Below are positions 49,200 to 60,400 of a stretch of 64,000 bases of DNA, piece by piece. Location of the stretch: the NCBI GenBank assembly GCA_024734555.1, contig JANPWX010000080.1:954263-1018262 (forward strand), given 5' to 3'. The stretch comes from Trochalopteron elliotii (Eukaryota; Chordata; Aves; Passeriformes; Leiothrichidae). Below the pieces are notes generated by a model, which searched no databases, was not told where the DNA came from, and saw nothing but the letters and a program-made list of their open reading frames with translations. The first letter of the stretch is position 1. Every line of letters begins with the position of its first letter. The position numbers and the translations under genes were made by a program.

Positions 49200-50395
49200 G
49201 TAAGTTTGAAGATGGACTTTTAGCATATAGAAAAAACATATCTTGTGTTTCTGGGAATGCAGTTATTTGGAAGGTGTTTTCTCAGTTTTGAGGCTTTGGT
49301 TTTGGCTGTTGCACTTTTTACTGCTTGCCATCAAGAATGCTGGTAATATCTATGAATGATGGTTACAAATAATAATCTGTGGCTTTTTGATTAGAAAAGT
49401 CCAAGCAAAGTTTCCAGAAATTTGGTGGAATTAAATATTTATAGTTTATCCAACACACAAGACTTCATAGCTGATGGTACCCAGTGTTCACTGAAATAGA
49501 TGTCAGCAGCTTGATAGCTTGGTAGTTAATAAATCCAGCTTTGATTCTTTTAGTGTGTTTTTTCCAAAAGTATGAGCATAATGTTTCCTTGAGGTGATTA
49601 AATAAACATTGAAACTGTTTACAGACATGAGTGACTTACCAAAAAAGTCTGAGCAAACAGAATAAATACAACTATTGAAAAAAATTGGGTATTTGGCCAG
49701 AGTAATTGCTCATCGAAAACTGGGTATGGATACGTGCTGGGTCCATTGAAGCTAGCAGTTGCATCTGTTTTTTTCACTAATTCTGAGTTGCAGCCACTAA
49801 AACTATTGTTTCACAATTTTAATAAAGCTTACATCCACATTCCTTTTATCAACTGCACTCTCATGGGTTCTGTCTTCAGCAGTCACGTGTATAAGCCAAG
49901 AGATAGTTTTTTCATCTACTCACTATAAAGTTAACTCTTATTTAGCTTCATTCTGGTTATGTAAGTAGTTTCACAACAGTAGTGACTGAATTTCTGATGG
50001 GTCAGGTGGTGGAAGAATTTCACCTAATGATTTGCATTAGGCTCTTTCAGCAGTACCAAAATAGTATATTTGATGAATGTGATGTTTCTTTTACCACTGT
50101 GGATCTTGTACATATAATAGGTCCACTCATCAAAAGTTTATTTTCAGCTCTTGGTGAGAGATTTCTGACAGGGACTAAGCATACCAAGATTAGATGCCTC
50201 AGTAACAACTAAACCCTTAGTTGTAGGATTTATGGCTACTTACCTGAAAAGTATAAAGATACTGCTTTTGTTGTCCTTCAGGAGCATCCTTTATGGATAA
50301 TATTATTTTGTATGAAAATTATTAGTTCTGGATAATTTTGGGAAAAATATCTAATAAACTAATGTGGATTTGTTGTTGGTTTTGGTTTTTTTTAG
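49200..50395 (+). other. TGFBR3: Intron of about 1.2 kb
   Basis: No features were seen apart from the splice sites. The 3' end has a G-interrupted T-rich tract (about 50370-50393) before TTTTTTTAG. Confidence 0.85.
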
Positions 50396-50712
50396 AAGAG
50401 ATGAATGATGAAGAAGACCATTCCCTTCCTCCAGAGCTGACAGAATTGCTGGGTGCTAACCCACTGCCAGCTCCAAAGAATACTGATGGCCTGACTTTTC
50501 CATTTCACATTAACAGAGGAAGACATGACACAGTGGGAGAAGAAATCTTCCCATCCAGGCATTCAGTAGATACATTAATAAATCATGACTTCGGGCATTC
50601 CCTCTCAAAACATAAAGAACCTGAAGAAGTTCAGGGCAGTGCTGATATGGCCCTGTCAATAAAGTGTGATGACAAAGTTATGACAGTAGCTGTAGAAAAA
50701 GATTCTTTACAG
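50396..50712 (+). CDS. TGFBR3: TGFBR3 exon (human exon 9 equivalent): interdomain linker and start of ZP domain
   Basis: This exon encodes residues 339-444 and is the largest exon here. The N-terminal half (EEMNDEEDHSLPPELTELL) is followed by a poorly conserved linker. Then comes EPEEVQGSADMALSIKCDDK with the first ZP cysteine C429, and VAVEKDSLQ. The linker is several residues shorter than human by my recall and contains a basic stretch (SKHKEPEE). The acceptor is TTTTTTTTAG ending at 50395. The donor at 50713 is GTTGGT, a weak match to consensus preceded by CAG. The frame fits the next exon only with this donor, since read-through past it has no resemblance to betaglycan. Confidence 0.96.
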
Positions 50713-51399
50713 GTTGGTGTGATATCTTATTCTCAAAACTGGGGAGGCTTTTTGGGCAGACCATTTTATTTGCATTTTGACTGTAAAAATAGACATTTGA
50801 AGTCCTACAGCTGTCACCACACAACCCAACCCCCCAAGATAGTTTGGTGAGGAAACTATACTGTAGATGTTCTTTGCCATAACTCAGAATCGTGTTTTCT
50901 CGTCCCAACAATCTGGTGGTTTTCAGAGGGATTTCTGATTGAAGGTGTGCACGGTTGGTTCTATCAAAAAGTTACTGTATTCAGCCATCAGTCTCAGCTT
51001 TTAATTTCCAAAGTACTAAGAAGCTACTTTTGGTAGTAGTGTGAGACCTGAATAGATCTAAAGATCTGTCTTTACCATCTACCAGCTGACAGGTTGCTTG
51101 TGTCCATTTGTTGTGTGGAAAAGAGCCTGAAACAGACAGCATTTAGCTCATTTCCCACCAAACAGAGTCAGCATTATTAATCAGCAGATTAATAATGAAC
51201 CTGTTGTTTCCTTTCTTTCCATGTTACATTTATTCCTTGTCTGCCATGTATAAGAGCATTTTGAGAGTGACCTTCCCTGGGTGTCAGTACAATGAACTCC
51301 ACTTCCTCCTGTCAGCAGTCACGAACAGTGGCTGAGCTGCATTGAGCAGGAGCTGAGCACAGTGGTGCTCCAGCCCCTCACAAAGTGCCTTTGTTTCAG
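50713..51399 (+). other. TGFBR3: Intron of 687 nt
   Basis: It contains a perfect 11-bp stem-loop at 51172-51197, about 200 bases upstream of the next exon. Nothing else was seen. Confidence 0.85.
51172..51197. repeat. Perfect inverted repeat (11-bp arms, 4-nt loop)
   Basis: CATTATTAATC (51172-51182) pairs with GATTAATAATG (51187-51197) around loop AGCA. It lies in the short intron between the weak GTTGGT donor and the next acceptor. Confidence 0.8.
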
Positions 51400-51549
51400 G
51401 CCGGCGGCTACACCCGCACTGAGCTCTCGCTGCGGGACCACTCCTGCAAGGCCAGGATGAATGGCACCCACTTCATCTTGGAGTCCTCACTCAACAAATG
51501 TGGGACTCGGACAGCGTATGTCTTGAACAAGATTGTTTATTTTAACTCG
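51400..51549 (+). CDS. TGFBR3: TGFBR3 exon (human exon 10 equivalent): ZP domain
   Basis: This exon encodes residues 445-494 (50 codons, phase 0-0). Conserved pieces are SCKARMNGTHFILESSLNKC, with C460, C478 and the sequon N465-G-T, and IVYFNS at the end. The stretch TRTELSLRDHS replaces the mammalian SGMDVTLLDPT, and the segment after CGTR is one residue shorter than human. The exon is more GC- and CpG-rich than its neighbours, especially in its first 60 bases. The acceptor is TTTGTTTCAG ending at 51399 and the donor is GTGAGT at 51550. Confidence 0.97.
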
Positions 51550-53323
51550 GTGAGTATTTTACAAAGGGGATCCACCTTCTGTGCTGCACATCAGAGTAGT
51601 ACAAGGAAGCCATTGTAATTAGCTTTAGTCTTAGCAAAAAGGAGGCATCCTGATCCTTTCTGCCTAGCTCAAACATAGTTGCAGCCACAGTCTCTGTATT
51701 CAAGGAGGTACGAAGGCTGCACATTCAGTGTGCTCCTGTCTGTGGTCAGATAGTATCCCAAAGGCAAACGGAGGAGTTGGAGTTAAATACATTTTACACC
51801 ATGGCTGCCCTTTGGGGACCATCTGTACCAGTCTGGAAGGAGTTGCATTGGTGTTCCCTGTGCAGCTTTGATCATCCATACATAACCAGTAATACATAGT
51901 TGTAAAGAGAAATAGGAATGAAGTTTTGTAATTGCACAAAGCAATAACTTTTAATTCATATCCTGAATTAAATGAATTTTTTTTCTAAAACTGTATGTGA
52001 AAAAAGGCTTTTAAAATGTGAGGAAATGACATTATTTTTGCATGCTTTTCTCTCAGAATTTGAATTTATATTTTTTAGCAGTTGCTATATGTAATGAAGG
52101 GACTCTTGAGTACTAGTATATGAGTGATGATACAAAGGAACCCAGTTAGGTTGTAAGCAGCTGCTTCCAGATTGGCTCAGCTTATGAGCCAGAGTACAAT
52201 GCAGATATTCTGGGTTCAAAAGTAATGACACGTTTCTCTTGCTGAGCTTTCCAGTACATAGAAGTAACTTTGGCAAATGATGGAAAGCCTGTGGTCCAAC
52301 CCAAACACAGCTCAGGCAATCTGTTCTGACCTTGCCTGGTTAAAACTGTTCTGTGCTGGGGAGTCAATAGCACCTAACTTTAGAAACAGTCCCAAACCAA
52401 GGTAGAATCTTCAACAAATGACAGAACAGCACAGGTTTGGAGCTAAATACTCTCATGGTCCCTGTATTCTCTTGTGGCCCAAAGTAAAAGTTTGGAGGTT
52501 ATTTACCTCCTCTTCTTTCTCTATCATGGCCTTTTAATAGTCTTGGCTATACATTTGAACTTTGAATCACGTATGGGATTGTTCAAAATTTGGAAGCATT
52601 TCTCCTAAAAAACAGACATCCTGCAATGGAGTGTCAAAGGGTGTGTGTATGTCATTTTTTAGCAATTGCTCTAAGTCTAAGAAAACAAAGTTGAGGTCCT
52701 GGGAGGGAGGGAGCTAGCTGAGAAGCTGCACGCATAAAGAGGCAGAATGCAGAACACTGGAAAACAAAGCCATAAATTTCCAGGTGAAGAAATGAAGACA
52801 TGTGAAAAGGCTGGAAAAAAAAGGAGGGAGAAATTCAGTGAAAAAAAATGGGGGGAAAATGAAGAGGGAATATCATGGGTTTGGGTGTACGCATCTGAAA
52901 AAAAATGCTGATGACAGAAGAGAAAATCCTTTCGTGACCCTAACTTTTTAGTGATTTTTTTATGAGTGCACTAAGGAGAACTGTAAGTAAAGTATCACTT
53001 TAGAAAGCCATTTCTTTTTTTAGTGTTGGCTATAGAAGTACTAGAAATAGAACAGAAATGCTGGGCTGCTCATTCAGACATCAACACCCAGACTGGTGTC
53101 TTTCTTCACTGGCTCTGAATTCTGCAAAAAACTTGGGCATTCTTTAAATATAAGCTACATATCCTGCATGCTCAGCACAGAGCTGTTTGAGACATGCTTT
53201 CCATTGCTATGCTGGTGCTTTTCTTGTGGCCTTTGCATTGTTCTGAAGAGAGCAGAAAATAATAACCATGAGAGCACTTGGTTATCACCTAATCTAATTT
53301 GTCTGCAATCCCTCTCTGTGCAG
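51550..53323 (+). other. TGFBR3: Intron of about 1.8 kb
   Basis: No exon was recognised. A purine-rich region with several A-runs and G-runs lies at about 52695-52875. Otherwise it is unique AT-rich sequence. Confidence 0.85.
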
Positions 53324-53455
53324 ATTGTCATTCAGCTGTCAGCACCAGCTGAAGGCAGCGGCTTTGAAGATGACGACATGGAGTCGGGTGATAATGGATT
53401 TCCAGGGGATGCTGATGAGGGAGAGGTGGCTTTCTCAAGCTGGCCTGAAATAGCG
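53324..53455 (+). CDS. TGFBR3: TGFBR3 exon (human exon 11 equivalent): glycosaminoglycan-attachment exon
   Basis: This exon encodes residues 495-538 (44 codons, phase 0-0). It starts IVIQLSAPAEGSGFEDDDM, followed by ESGDNGFPGDADEGE. The two Ser-Gly pairs in acidic context, S506 and S515, correspond to the heparan/chondroitin sulfate attachment serines of human betaglycan (S534 and S545 by recall). The second site and its downstream sequence are almost identical to mammals. The first is spaced nine residues from the second instead of eleven. The exon falls in the linker between the two halves of the ZP domain. The acceptor is CTCTGTGCAG ending at 53323 and the donor is GTATGT at 53456. The upstream in-frame extension back to 53096 is intron. 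Confidence 0.97.
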
Positions 53456-53702
53456 GTATGTTACCCTTGGGTTTGCACCTGACAGGGAAGAGATGCCTAT
53501 TGTAATAGGCATTTCACATAAATTACATTATTGTCTAGAAATTAATTTGTCTTTTAACACATTTCTTCTCACTGTGGTTTCTTATGACCCTGTTGAAAAT
53601 TTGCACTAAGTAGATGTAACGTGGGTGGGCCTATATTGTACATAACAAATTTGTCCTACTGCTCCTGACTTGTGATGTTACTGTATTTTTTTCTCATTTT
53701 AG
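53456..53702 (+). other. TGFBR3: Short intron (247 nt)
   Basis: This is the shortest intron in the window. The 3' end is T-rich (ATTTTTTTCTCATTTTAG). Confidence 0.9.
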
Positions 53703-53870
53703 TTTAATTGCACACTGCACCGGCCAGAGGATGACAGAGGCGTTTTCTGGCCTCCTGAACCACACATCAGCAATGTGACCTTCAACATGGAGCTGTACAA
53801 AACAGATCTGTTCCTTGCTCCCTCCCAAGGACTCTTCTCTGTTGCCAAGAATGGGCCAGTATATGTAGAG
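53703..53870 (+). CDS. TGFBR3: TGFBR3 exon (human exon 12 equivalent): ZP domain
   Basis: This exon encodes residues 539-594 (56 codons, phase 0-0). It begins FNCTLHRPEDD and continues to SNVTFNMELYKTDLFLAPSQ and NGPVYVE. There are two sequons, N540-C-T and N562-V-T, matching human sites I recall as N571 and N590. C541 is a ZP cysteine. The acceptor is TTCTCATTTTAG ending at 53702 and the donor is GTAACA at 53871. The loop between the two sequons is the divergent part. Confidence 0.97.
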
Positions 53871-56493
53871 GTAACAACCTGAAAAAGACTTCAGACTAAG
53901 CAAAGTGTTCTGCAAGGCTGGTGTCTGAGCCAAATCTGTTCTTGTCAGTTGAAAGGTTTTGTTGAGCAGTTGGTTCAGGCCACTGTGGTGGCTGCAGAGA
54001 TCAGAAACTGTGGGATAAGAACTAGGAAGATATTTTGGGTAAAAAAATCCCAAAGGATTCTTGCAAAATGGATGAATTTAACTTACAAGTAAATTGGTCA
54101 TTCTTGCTAAATTTGTTTTTCTGTACCAAACTTAGGTGGTTTCTGAGCTCATGCTCTGAACTGGCATGTCCTGATGGGTTCATTTTATTGTATGTCTGAA
54201 CCTTGTCTGAAAGATGTAAACATGCAAAAAAAATATTACAAATGTGTGTCTTTCATATGCTAGTGTTCTCAGGTTACACAGTTAACACAGATTCTGGTCT
54301 CTCTCTCCAATCTGCTTAAAAACATCAGTTGTTATCCTTTTGAATGCTGCCACACAAGAGATCTAGCAGATTTAGATAAATAATACTAAAACAAAACCAA
54401 CAGCCAGGTACCCTTGACTTCAGGTACATTTTGCACATGATATTTCCATGTGCTGCTGAGTTGCTTATGAAATCTGTGGAATTTCACACCAGTAGAGTCA
54501 GTACTTTTAAAGATAGCTATGTGAACAGAATTTTGGATTTTCGAATAGTGGTAGACATTAATAAATGCAGCTTTGGCAATGAAGAAGTATCACCAGTTTC
54601 CAGGCAAGTAAATCACAAGGTGTGAGCTATGGGGTTGTAAGGCCAGGAAAAAGCAGCACTGCTGTGCCATGTTTCTCTTGCCTAAGTCAGTTCCTCTTTG
54701 GGAGCCCATGTTGCACATGATAAGCACAGTAACTCATTTGGTGCAGTTTTCTTCATGATTTCAGTCTGCTTTGTCGTTTCTTTGTTCTCTACCCAGTGAA
54801 AAGTACTTAAGACAGCTAAAGCAAAAATAAAGTCTGTTATAAAAATATTCTTAACTCAGTGAGACAAACACTTAAAACCATCCACTTCCTTAATTGATCT
54901 GGGATGAATCTCCCTGACTCTGAGCCTGTTGGAGCTGTTTATTCAGACAGATGTTCTGATTTCTTCATCACCTGTCCTGACAAAAGCCTTTTTTATTCTG
55001 TTTATCTTTCTTCCAAAGTGGAAAACATATCAGTTTTGAACTTCTGTGACTGTTTTTTTTTAAGATGACACTGATTTTTGTTTTCTCTTTTTTTTGTTTC
55101 TATTTTGCATTTGTTACTAAGAAAAATATTTTGGGGTTTTGATAAATACACATTTGGTATTTTTTTTAATCTCCTTTTTCCTTGTTTGGTAAGGGTTGTG
55201 GGTTTTTTTGTGTTTGAATCTTTTGGATTCTGGGTTTTTTTTCTTTCTTCTCTGCTGTAATTTTCTTACCATATTTTGATCTTCCACTTTCCTCCTGTGG
55301 TTCTTTTCTTTCCTTGAGGTATCATTCATCCTTTTATTTCATTAACTGTAGTATGCCTGCCCTACTTTCCATAATCTCTTTTTTAATTAGTTTACACCAT
55401 CAGCTCATTTCCTGTCAGTATCTGTGGCTGACTTTTGTTCATACATCTTTATTCCTGTTCTTTTAGAAGATAGTCTTTATTGCTTAGATGCTTCAGCACA
55501 TCCCTTCATCTCTAATTTGATTGCTGCTCACATAAGGGAGAGAAAAAAGGAAAAATGCTTTTATTCACTGCAAAACTCCTAGCATCCAGAAATTACAGCA
55601 TACACCACACAATTTGGCAGGCTTTTCCTGAAAGATACATGCAGCACATATGGATTAAGTATGCATATAAGGCACATTTCTTCTAAGAAGATTTCTTGTG
55701 GAACTGTTTCATTGGGCAGTGCTAATGGTTCGACAAATGCTTCTGTTGTTTATTAAGAGTAACATGCCTCATTTGTTACAAATGCCATTTATTTTTTTCT
55801 TCTCATTATGCTGTAGCATTTATTGTCTGCATTCCAATCCAGTTGAGCAACATCAGGGCATTGGAAGCTTTCAGTATTAATTATTTTTCATAAAAGAATA
55901 TGAATTTCAAACTTACAATAAACTAAAAAGATCCTTTCACAAGAAATTACGGTTTTTTAGGAGGCTCCCTCAGCCCCTCCAGTCCAGGCATGCCACCCAC
56001 ACGTCAGACCATGACCTCCTCTCTGTCTTTGCATTCCTGTCTTGGCTGGGGGTGGATTCTCTGTTGTGTCTGTTGCTTTTTTTTTTTTTTTTTTTCTATT
56101 TTCATTATAATTTTGAACAGATACATGGAATTAGTGATTGATTTCCACAGAGCTCTGCTATAGCCTGTGTGTCTAAGGGAGGCAGTGCCATCTCAGGTGG
56201 CAGACACAGAGGTTAACTGTGTGTCTTATCTGGGGCAGGGGGGGTTCATCTGCATTCAGAAAGATAAGGGGTTGCTGTATTTATGCATGGTTATGCGATT
56301 AAACAGCTGCTGATTTTGAAACCACAGATTTTCTGTCTCACAGTTTGACAGTTTACCCTTAACATTTAGCCTTCAAAATATTTCAGATTGGAAATGGCAC
56401 TGGAAAACTGCTTAAAAAATTGTTGAAAATATAAATGAAATGTGAACTAAAAATGTCATTTCTGAGATCTTACTGTCTCTTTCTTTAATGCAG
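53871..56493 (+). other. TGFBR3: Intron of about 2.6 kb
   Basis: It contains a T-rich low-complexity stretch (about 55049-55260) and a 19-base poly-T (56077-56095). An open frame at 54431-54625 has no recognisable resemblance. A GC-richer segment precedes the poly-T (55957-56076). No exon was recognised. Confidence 0.85.
56077..56095 (+). repeat. Poly-T homopolymer (19 T)
   Basis: Nineteen consecutive T bases follow a GC-richer segment beginning near 55957. On the reverse strand this reads as poly-A placed 5' of that segment, so it does not fit a simple poly-A-tailed retrocopy of it. Confidence 0.85.
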
Positions 56494-56787
56494 GTGTCTG
56501 TGACTAAAGCTGACAGATCGTTGGGCTTTGCTATTCAAACATGCTTTGTTTCCCCGTTTTCAAATCCAGATAGAATGTCTGACTATACCATTATAGAAAA
56601 CATTTGTCCTAAAGATGAATCTGTTAAATTCTACAGTATTGAGAATTTTCCAATACCACATGCACAGAAGGACAGAAAAAGATTTAGCTTTGTGTTCAAA
56701 CCAACGTTCAACATCTCACTGCTCTTTCTTCACTGCGAGTTGACTTTGTGTACAAATAAAGACAAAGATACTCAAGGACTGCCAAAG
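56494..56787 (+). CDS. TGFBR3: TGFBR3 exon (human exon 13 equivalent): ZP-C subdomain
   Basis: This exon encodes residues 595-692 (98 codons, phase 0-0). This is the most conserved ZP block: VSVTKADRSLGFAIQTCF, SNPDRMSDYTIIENICPKDE, RFSFVFKP and FNISLLFLHCELTLC. It supplies cysteines 611, 632, 675 and 680 and sequon N667-I-S. In family structures the ZP-C half carries the membrane-proximal inhibin and TGF-beta binding site. The segment SIENFPIPHA is a few residues shorter than human. The acceptor is TTCTTTAATGCAG ending at 56493. The donor GTCAGT at 56788 is less common than GTAAGT but fits the phase and the Lys before it. Confidence 0.98.
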
Positions 56788-57278
56788 GTCAGTAATTAAT
56801 TAAATTTATCGAAACTTCTGATTTAGATGAAAACAACATTTTGTTCATCTGAACTCTGAAGGCTATAAATAGTTTTCTATGGAATTGTCTAATGAACGTG
56901 ATGTGATATCTCTAGGCTCAGGATTTTAATAGCTTAGAGTTATTATACTGTGCATTTTGACTACGTAATTTGCAGTTGCTGTTTCAATTTCAATAGGTGG
57001 CTACAAATAGAAATTGCTTTTTATTGCACAAGTGGTTCAAGTTTATCTTCTCTATGCATATCCAAAGCACAAACAATGTTGGCTTTAATTTCCAAAGACA
57101 TGCACCATATTGGATAATATTGTAATCTGATTGCTACAAAAGATAAGGTTGTTTGGAGGTGCTCTTTTTTTTGGTAAATTGTGTATGGAAAAACTGGTTA
57201 TGAGGCAGCTGTGCCACTGGCACAGCTGTCCTGGCAGATGGGTGATTCTGAGCTCACACTCTGTTCTTTGCATTCCAG
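56788..57278 (+). other. TGFBR3: Intron of 491 nt
   Basis: Nothing was seen apart from the splice sites. The acceptor is GCATTCCAG at 57278. Confidence 0.9.
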
Positions 57279-57399
57279 TGCATTCCTCCTGATGAAGCTT
57301 GCACCTCTCTCAATGTGGATATGATCTTGGCCATGATGCACAACAAGAAAACCTTCACCAAGCCCCTTGTTGTAATAACACATGAAGGAAAACAAGAAG
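57279..57399 (+). CDS. TGFBR3: TGFBR3 exon (human exon 14 equivalent): end of ZP domain
   Basis: This exon encodes residues 693-732 plus the first base of 733. It starts CIPPDEACTSLNVDMILAMM, with the last ZP cysteines C693 and C700, followed by NKKTFTKPLVVITHEG. The conserved NKKTFTKPL block marks the end of the ZP region and the start of the juxtamembrane stalk. The donor at 57400 is GTATGA, and a 13-unit TA repeat begins 33 bases downstream. Phase 1 at the 3' end matches the small exon at 61401. Confidence 0.97.
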
Positions 57400-57431
57400 G
57401 TATGAAAATGAGCTTGACCTGTTTAATAATG

Positions 57432-57432
<1 letters not shown>

Positions 57433-57458
<26 letters not shown>
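57433..57458 (+). repeat. (TA)13 microsatellite
   Basis: There are thirteen uninterrupted TA units, starting 33 bases after the donor of the preceding TGFBR3 exon. It is likely length-polymorphic. Confidence 0.9.
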
Positions 57459-57464
<6 letters not shown>

Positions 57465-60400
57465 TGTGTAACATCCAGCCACATGAAATGAGGGAGTGCT
57501 ACAAGCATGTGACATTTTATAATCTTGTGGTGGTACTGTGTCTGTAAGATGTAACTTGTTAGGACATTTCCCGGGCAGCAGTCATCAGGCCAAGTTGTAG
57601 CCATTTTTTAACCACTGTTACTGTTCTCTGGATGTGTGGGTTTGCTGAGCATTGAGAGAGGAATACTCATAGTACAAAATAACATAGGTTTTGGAAGTAT
57701 AAGTGTAGCAGTAGCACTTGGAGCAATTTCTTGTTGCCCAGAGATGAAAGGCAGTGTTTCGCTTCCTGCTGTGTCCTTTATTTATTGTGCTTGTAAACAT
57801 AAATTTATGAAGAACAACAATGGAATTGCAAAGTATTGAGGATGTTAAAGCCTGATAAGTTTGTAAGGCAAAGAGGTGGCCCCTGAGGACTCACTAGATT
57901 CTTAAACTGTGAAGAGAAAAGGATAGTATGCACAAAGGGGCTCCACTTTGGTGGGACTTGTTTGAATATGGGACCTTTCTTGGGAAAAAAAAAGTATGGT
58001 TAGTAACTGATTGAAGGAGTTGGAGAGGCTGAAGTGCATTATGAGATAATGCCAGACAGCATGATGAGACCTTATTCTAGTTTAAGGATATGCCCTGTGA
58101 GTGATGGGAAGTAAGAACTGTTCTCACAGTTTAATTTAATTCAAAAGTTTTTCTTAGTAGACCACTCTGACAACAGCATCAATCACGTTTTGATGCAGTC
58201 CTAGAAGAAAATATGTGCATTTATATTTTTGTTTTTGCACTGAAGTTTCATAAGAAGCTTCAGTGGCCTCTCATACACATCAAAATCTTCTAATGGTGTC
58301 CAAAGGCTGCTTGACCTCTGGAATGTTTTTCAGGGATCATCAAAAGGATGGGGATCAGGAGTCCTTTAACCTCTTTTTTACAGTGCATGCTGTTAGTCTT
58401 TGATCAATTTAAAGTTCAAATACAGCATTGCTAGGGGACATAGGCAACAACCGTTTCTGTCTAACTATGCAAGTCAGCTCGTACTTAGTTTGGAGGGTTT
58501 TTAACAAAATTGTTAATACAGACCAATCCACTATGAATTATAGCCAAGTATTTGATCTGTTGCTGTTACAATTAAAACTGTGCTTTGGGCCTGACTCTGG
58601 ACTTTCATTTTGTTCAGCTCTCATATTATCTCAGTAGTTTTCTATTGGGAATGAGTAAATCCTCCAACTGAAATTCGGCTTTCAATGAACAGACTTGTAC
58701 TTCAGCTCTCTTGTCCTTATGATGTGTGGAGCATTGTGCACAGCTCCCATCTCAGGCTACACTCAGAATGTTGTCTTTGTCAGAGGCACAAGGTCTCAGT
58801 GTGCAAAGACAAGCTAAATTTATAAAGATTAGTTACAAGACAACAGTGTGAGAGAGTATTTTGTTGCATTGTGGGTGATTTAGTATAATTGTGGGACACT
58901 TGGTGGAAATCTCCCCAGCATATCCCAGCTTTCAGACATAATACAAAGTGGCACATTAACAATGTAGCGTTGCTGGTATGCAGTTGTTCTGCAGTGAATC
59001 AAAACCCTTTTTTTAAAGCCAAGTGCCATTGTTGGCCAATACATGAACCTAAGATTTGGAGAAGAAATTACATCACGTTATTGAACAGGAGAATTTACCT
59101 CTCAGAGGTGGTGTTAATTTTCTTTAATGTGAACAAAATCAGCTTTCATTGTTGCCAACCACTCTGTGAGGTACTGCCCCTGGTTCTCCTCATCAAGCCA
59201 CATGTGAAAGTCATGTGATTGACATTTCAAAAGTCAGAACAAGCTTATCATTGCAAAGGTGTTTTTTTTTCTTCAGACAAGCTTATAACTATCATTGTCT
59301 GTATTAGAAATGGCAATAATACATCTAAATGAGAATTTGCAGTAGATCCCAATGGAAGTGTTTAAAACCTAACTCCATGCCACATTCCCATTGCATTCCT
59401 GCATTTCCCCATGCCCTCCCCCCACTCCCATGAAAAGCACGTGGATGGCCATTTATATGCTGGGAAATACATGTTCTGTGGAAAAAATCTACCAGTGTTG
59501 TTCAGATTTTTGCTAAGTGCAGAAACCTTAGATTATTATTTCTACAGCAGAAATACAGGTCATAGAAAAAAGGTCAAAAGGGTAACTGACAAGTGCCTCT
59601 GTCCTACAAAGGTATAGAAAAGGATGATCATTCTAAAGGCTGGCAGCACTTGGTTTTAAATTAGATGTTTTTTGTAGACCTCAATGATTCTCACTGCTTT
59701 TGAATTGCTCTGAGCAAATCACAATAAAATACATGTAAGAGCTGGATGACTGAAGATAATTGCTAATGAGCTACACAGCTTATCATTAGCTGATTTCATA
59801 TTCTCTGTAGAGAGGCCAGTGATAGAAATAGCATGGAAAATTCATTTTCCCCTCAGCTCAGAAGGCATTTTCTTGGCACTTGGGATATGCCAGTGGAGTG
59901 TTTGGACAGTCTGATAGTGCCCTTACCCATGTTTGTACTTTTCAGTGCTCCTTGGTTTCAGTCCAGCCCTCCTGGCAGATCTTACATTCAGTTACACTGT
60001 TGCTGTTACATGCACTTGATAACTTTCCAGATTACTTGTGCATGCACCACCCCACACACCCCTCCATGTCCTCACCTGTTTTCTACTACCATTCCACCTG
60101 TTTCCTATCATCTGCCAAAAGTGATCTGCAAGAGATACTCAGGTGTTAGAATAAGACACAATAACACAGTTTAAGAATAGAATGATTTTTTGGATTTTGT
60201 AGGCACGTGAGTCTCAGGGCCTCATGGTCTAGAGGATATTGCTGGAAGTTTGGTGCTTCTGTCTGGATTTTAGAAGTTAGAAGCATAGTCTTATTTAAGA
60301 ACACTTTAAATAAATGAATATATTTATTTTCAGTATTTTTGGGCTGTTATGTTTGCATAGAAATTAATTAAACTATTTTTTTCCAGTTGCTAAAGATACA

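Noticed and set aside
55117..55329. Basic, lysine-rich 70-codon antisense frame
   Set aside because: It derives from a T-rich low-complexity intron stretch, with no conserved motif.
55957..56095. GC-richer segment ending in poly-T as a processed pseudogene
   Set aside because: A retrocopy on either strand would need poly-A at its 3' end. Here the poly-T lies 3' of the segment on the + strand, and no recognisable coding sequence is present.
56635..56700. Basic KDRKR stretch as a furin cleavage site in the ZP-C region
   Set aside because: Position P4 is Asp rather than Arg, and the human counterpart (DKKR) sits inside the folded ZP-C domain.
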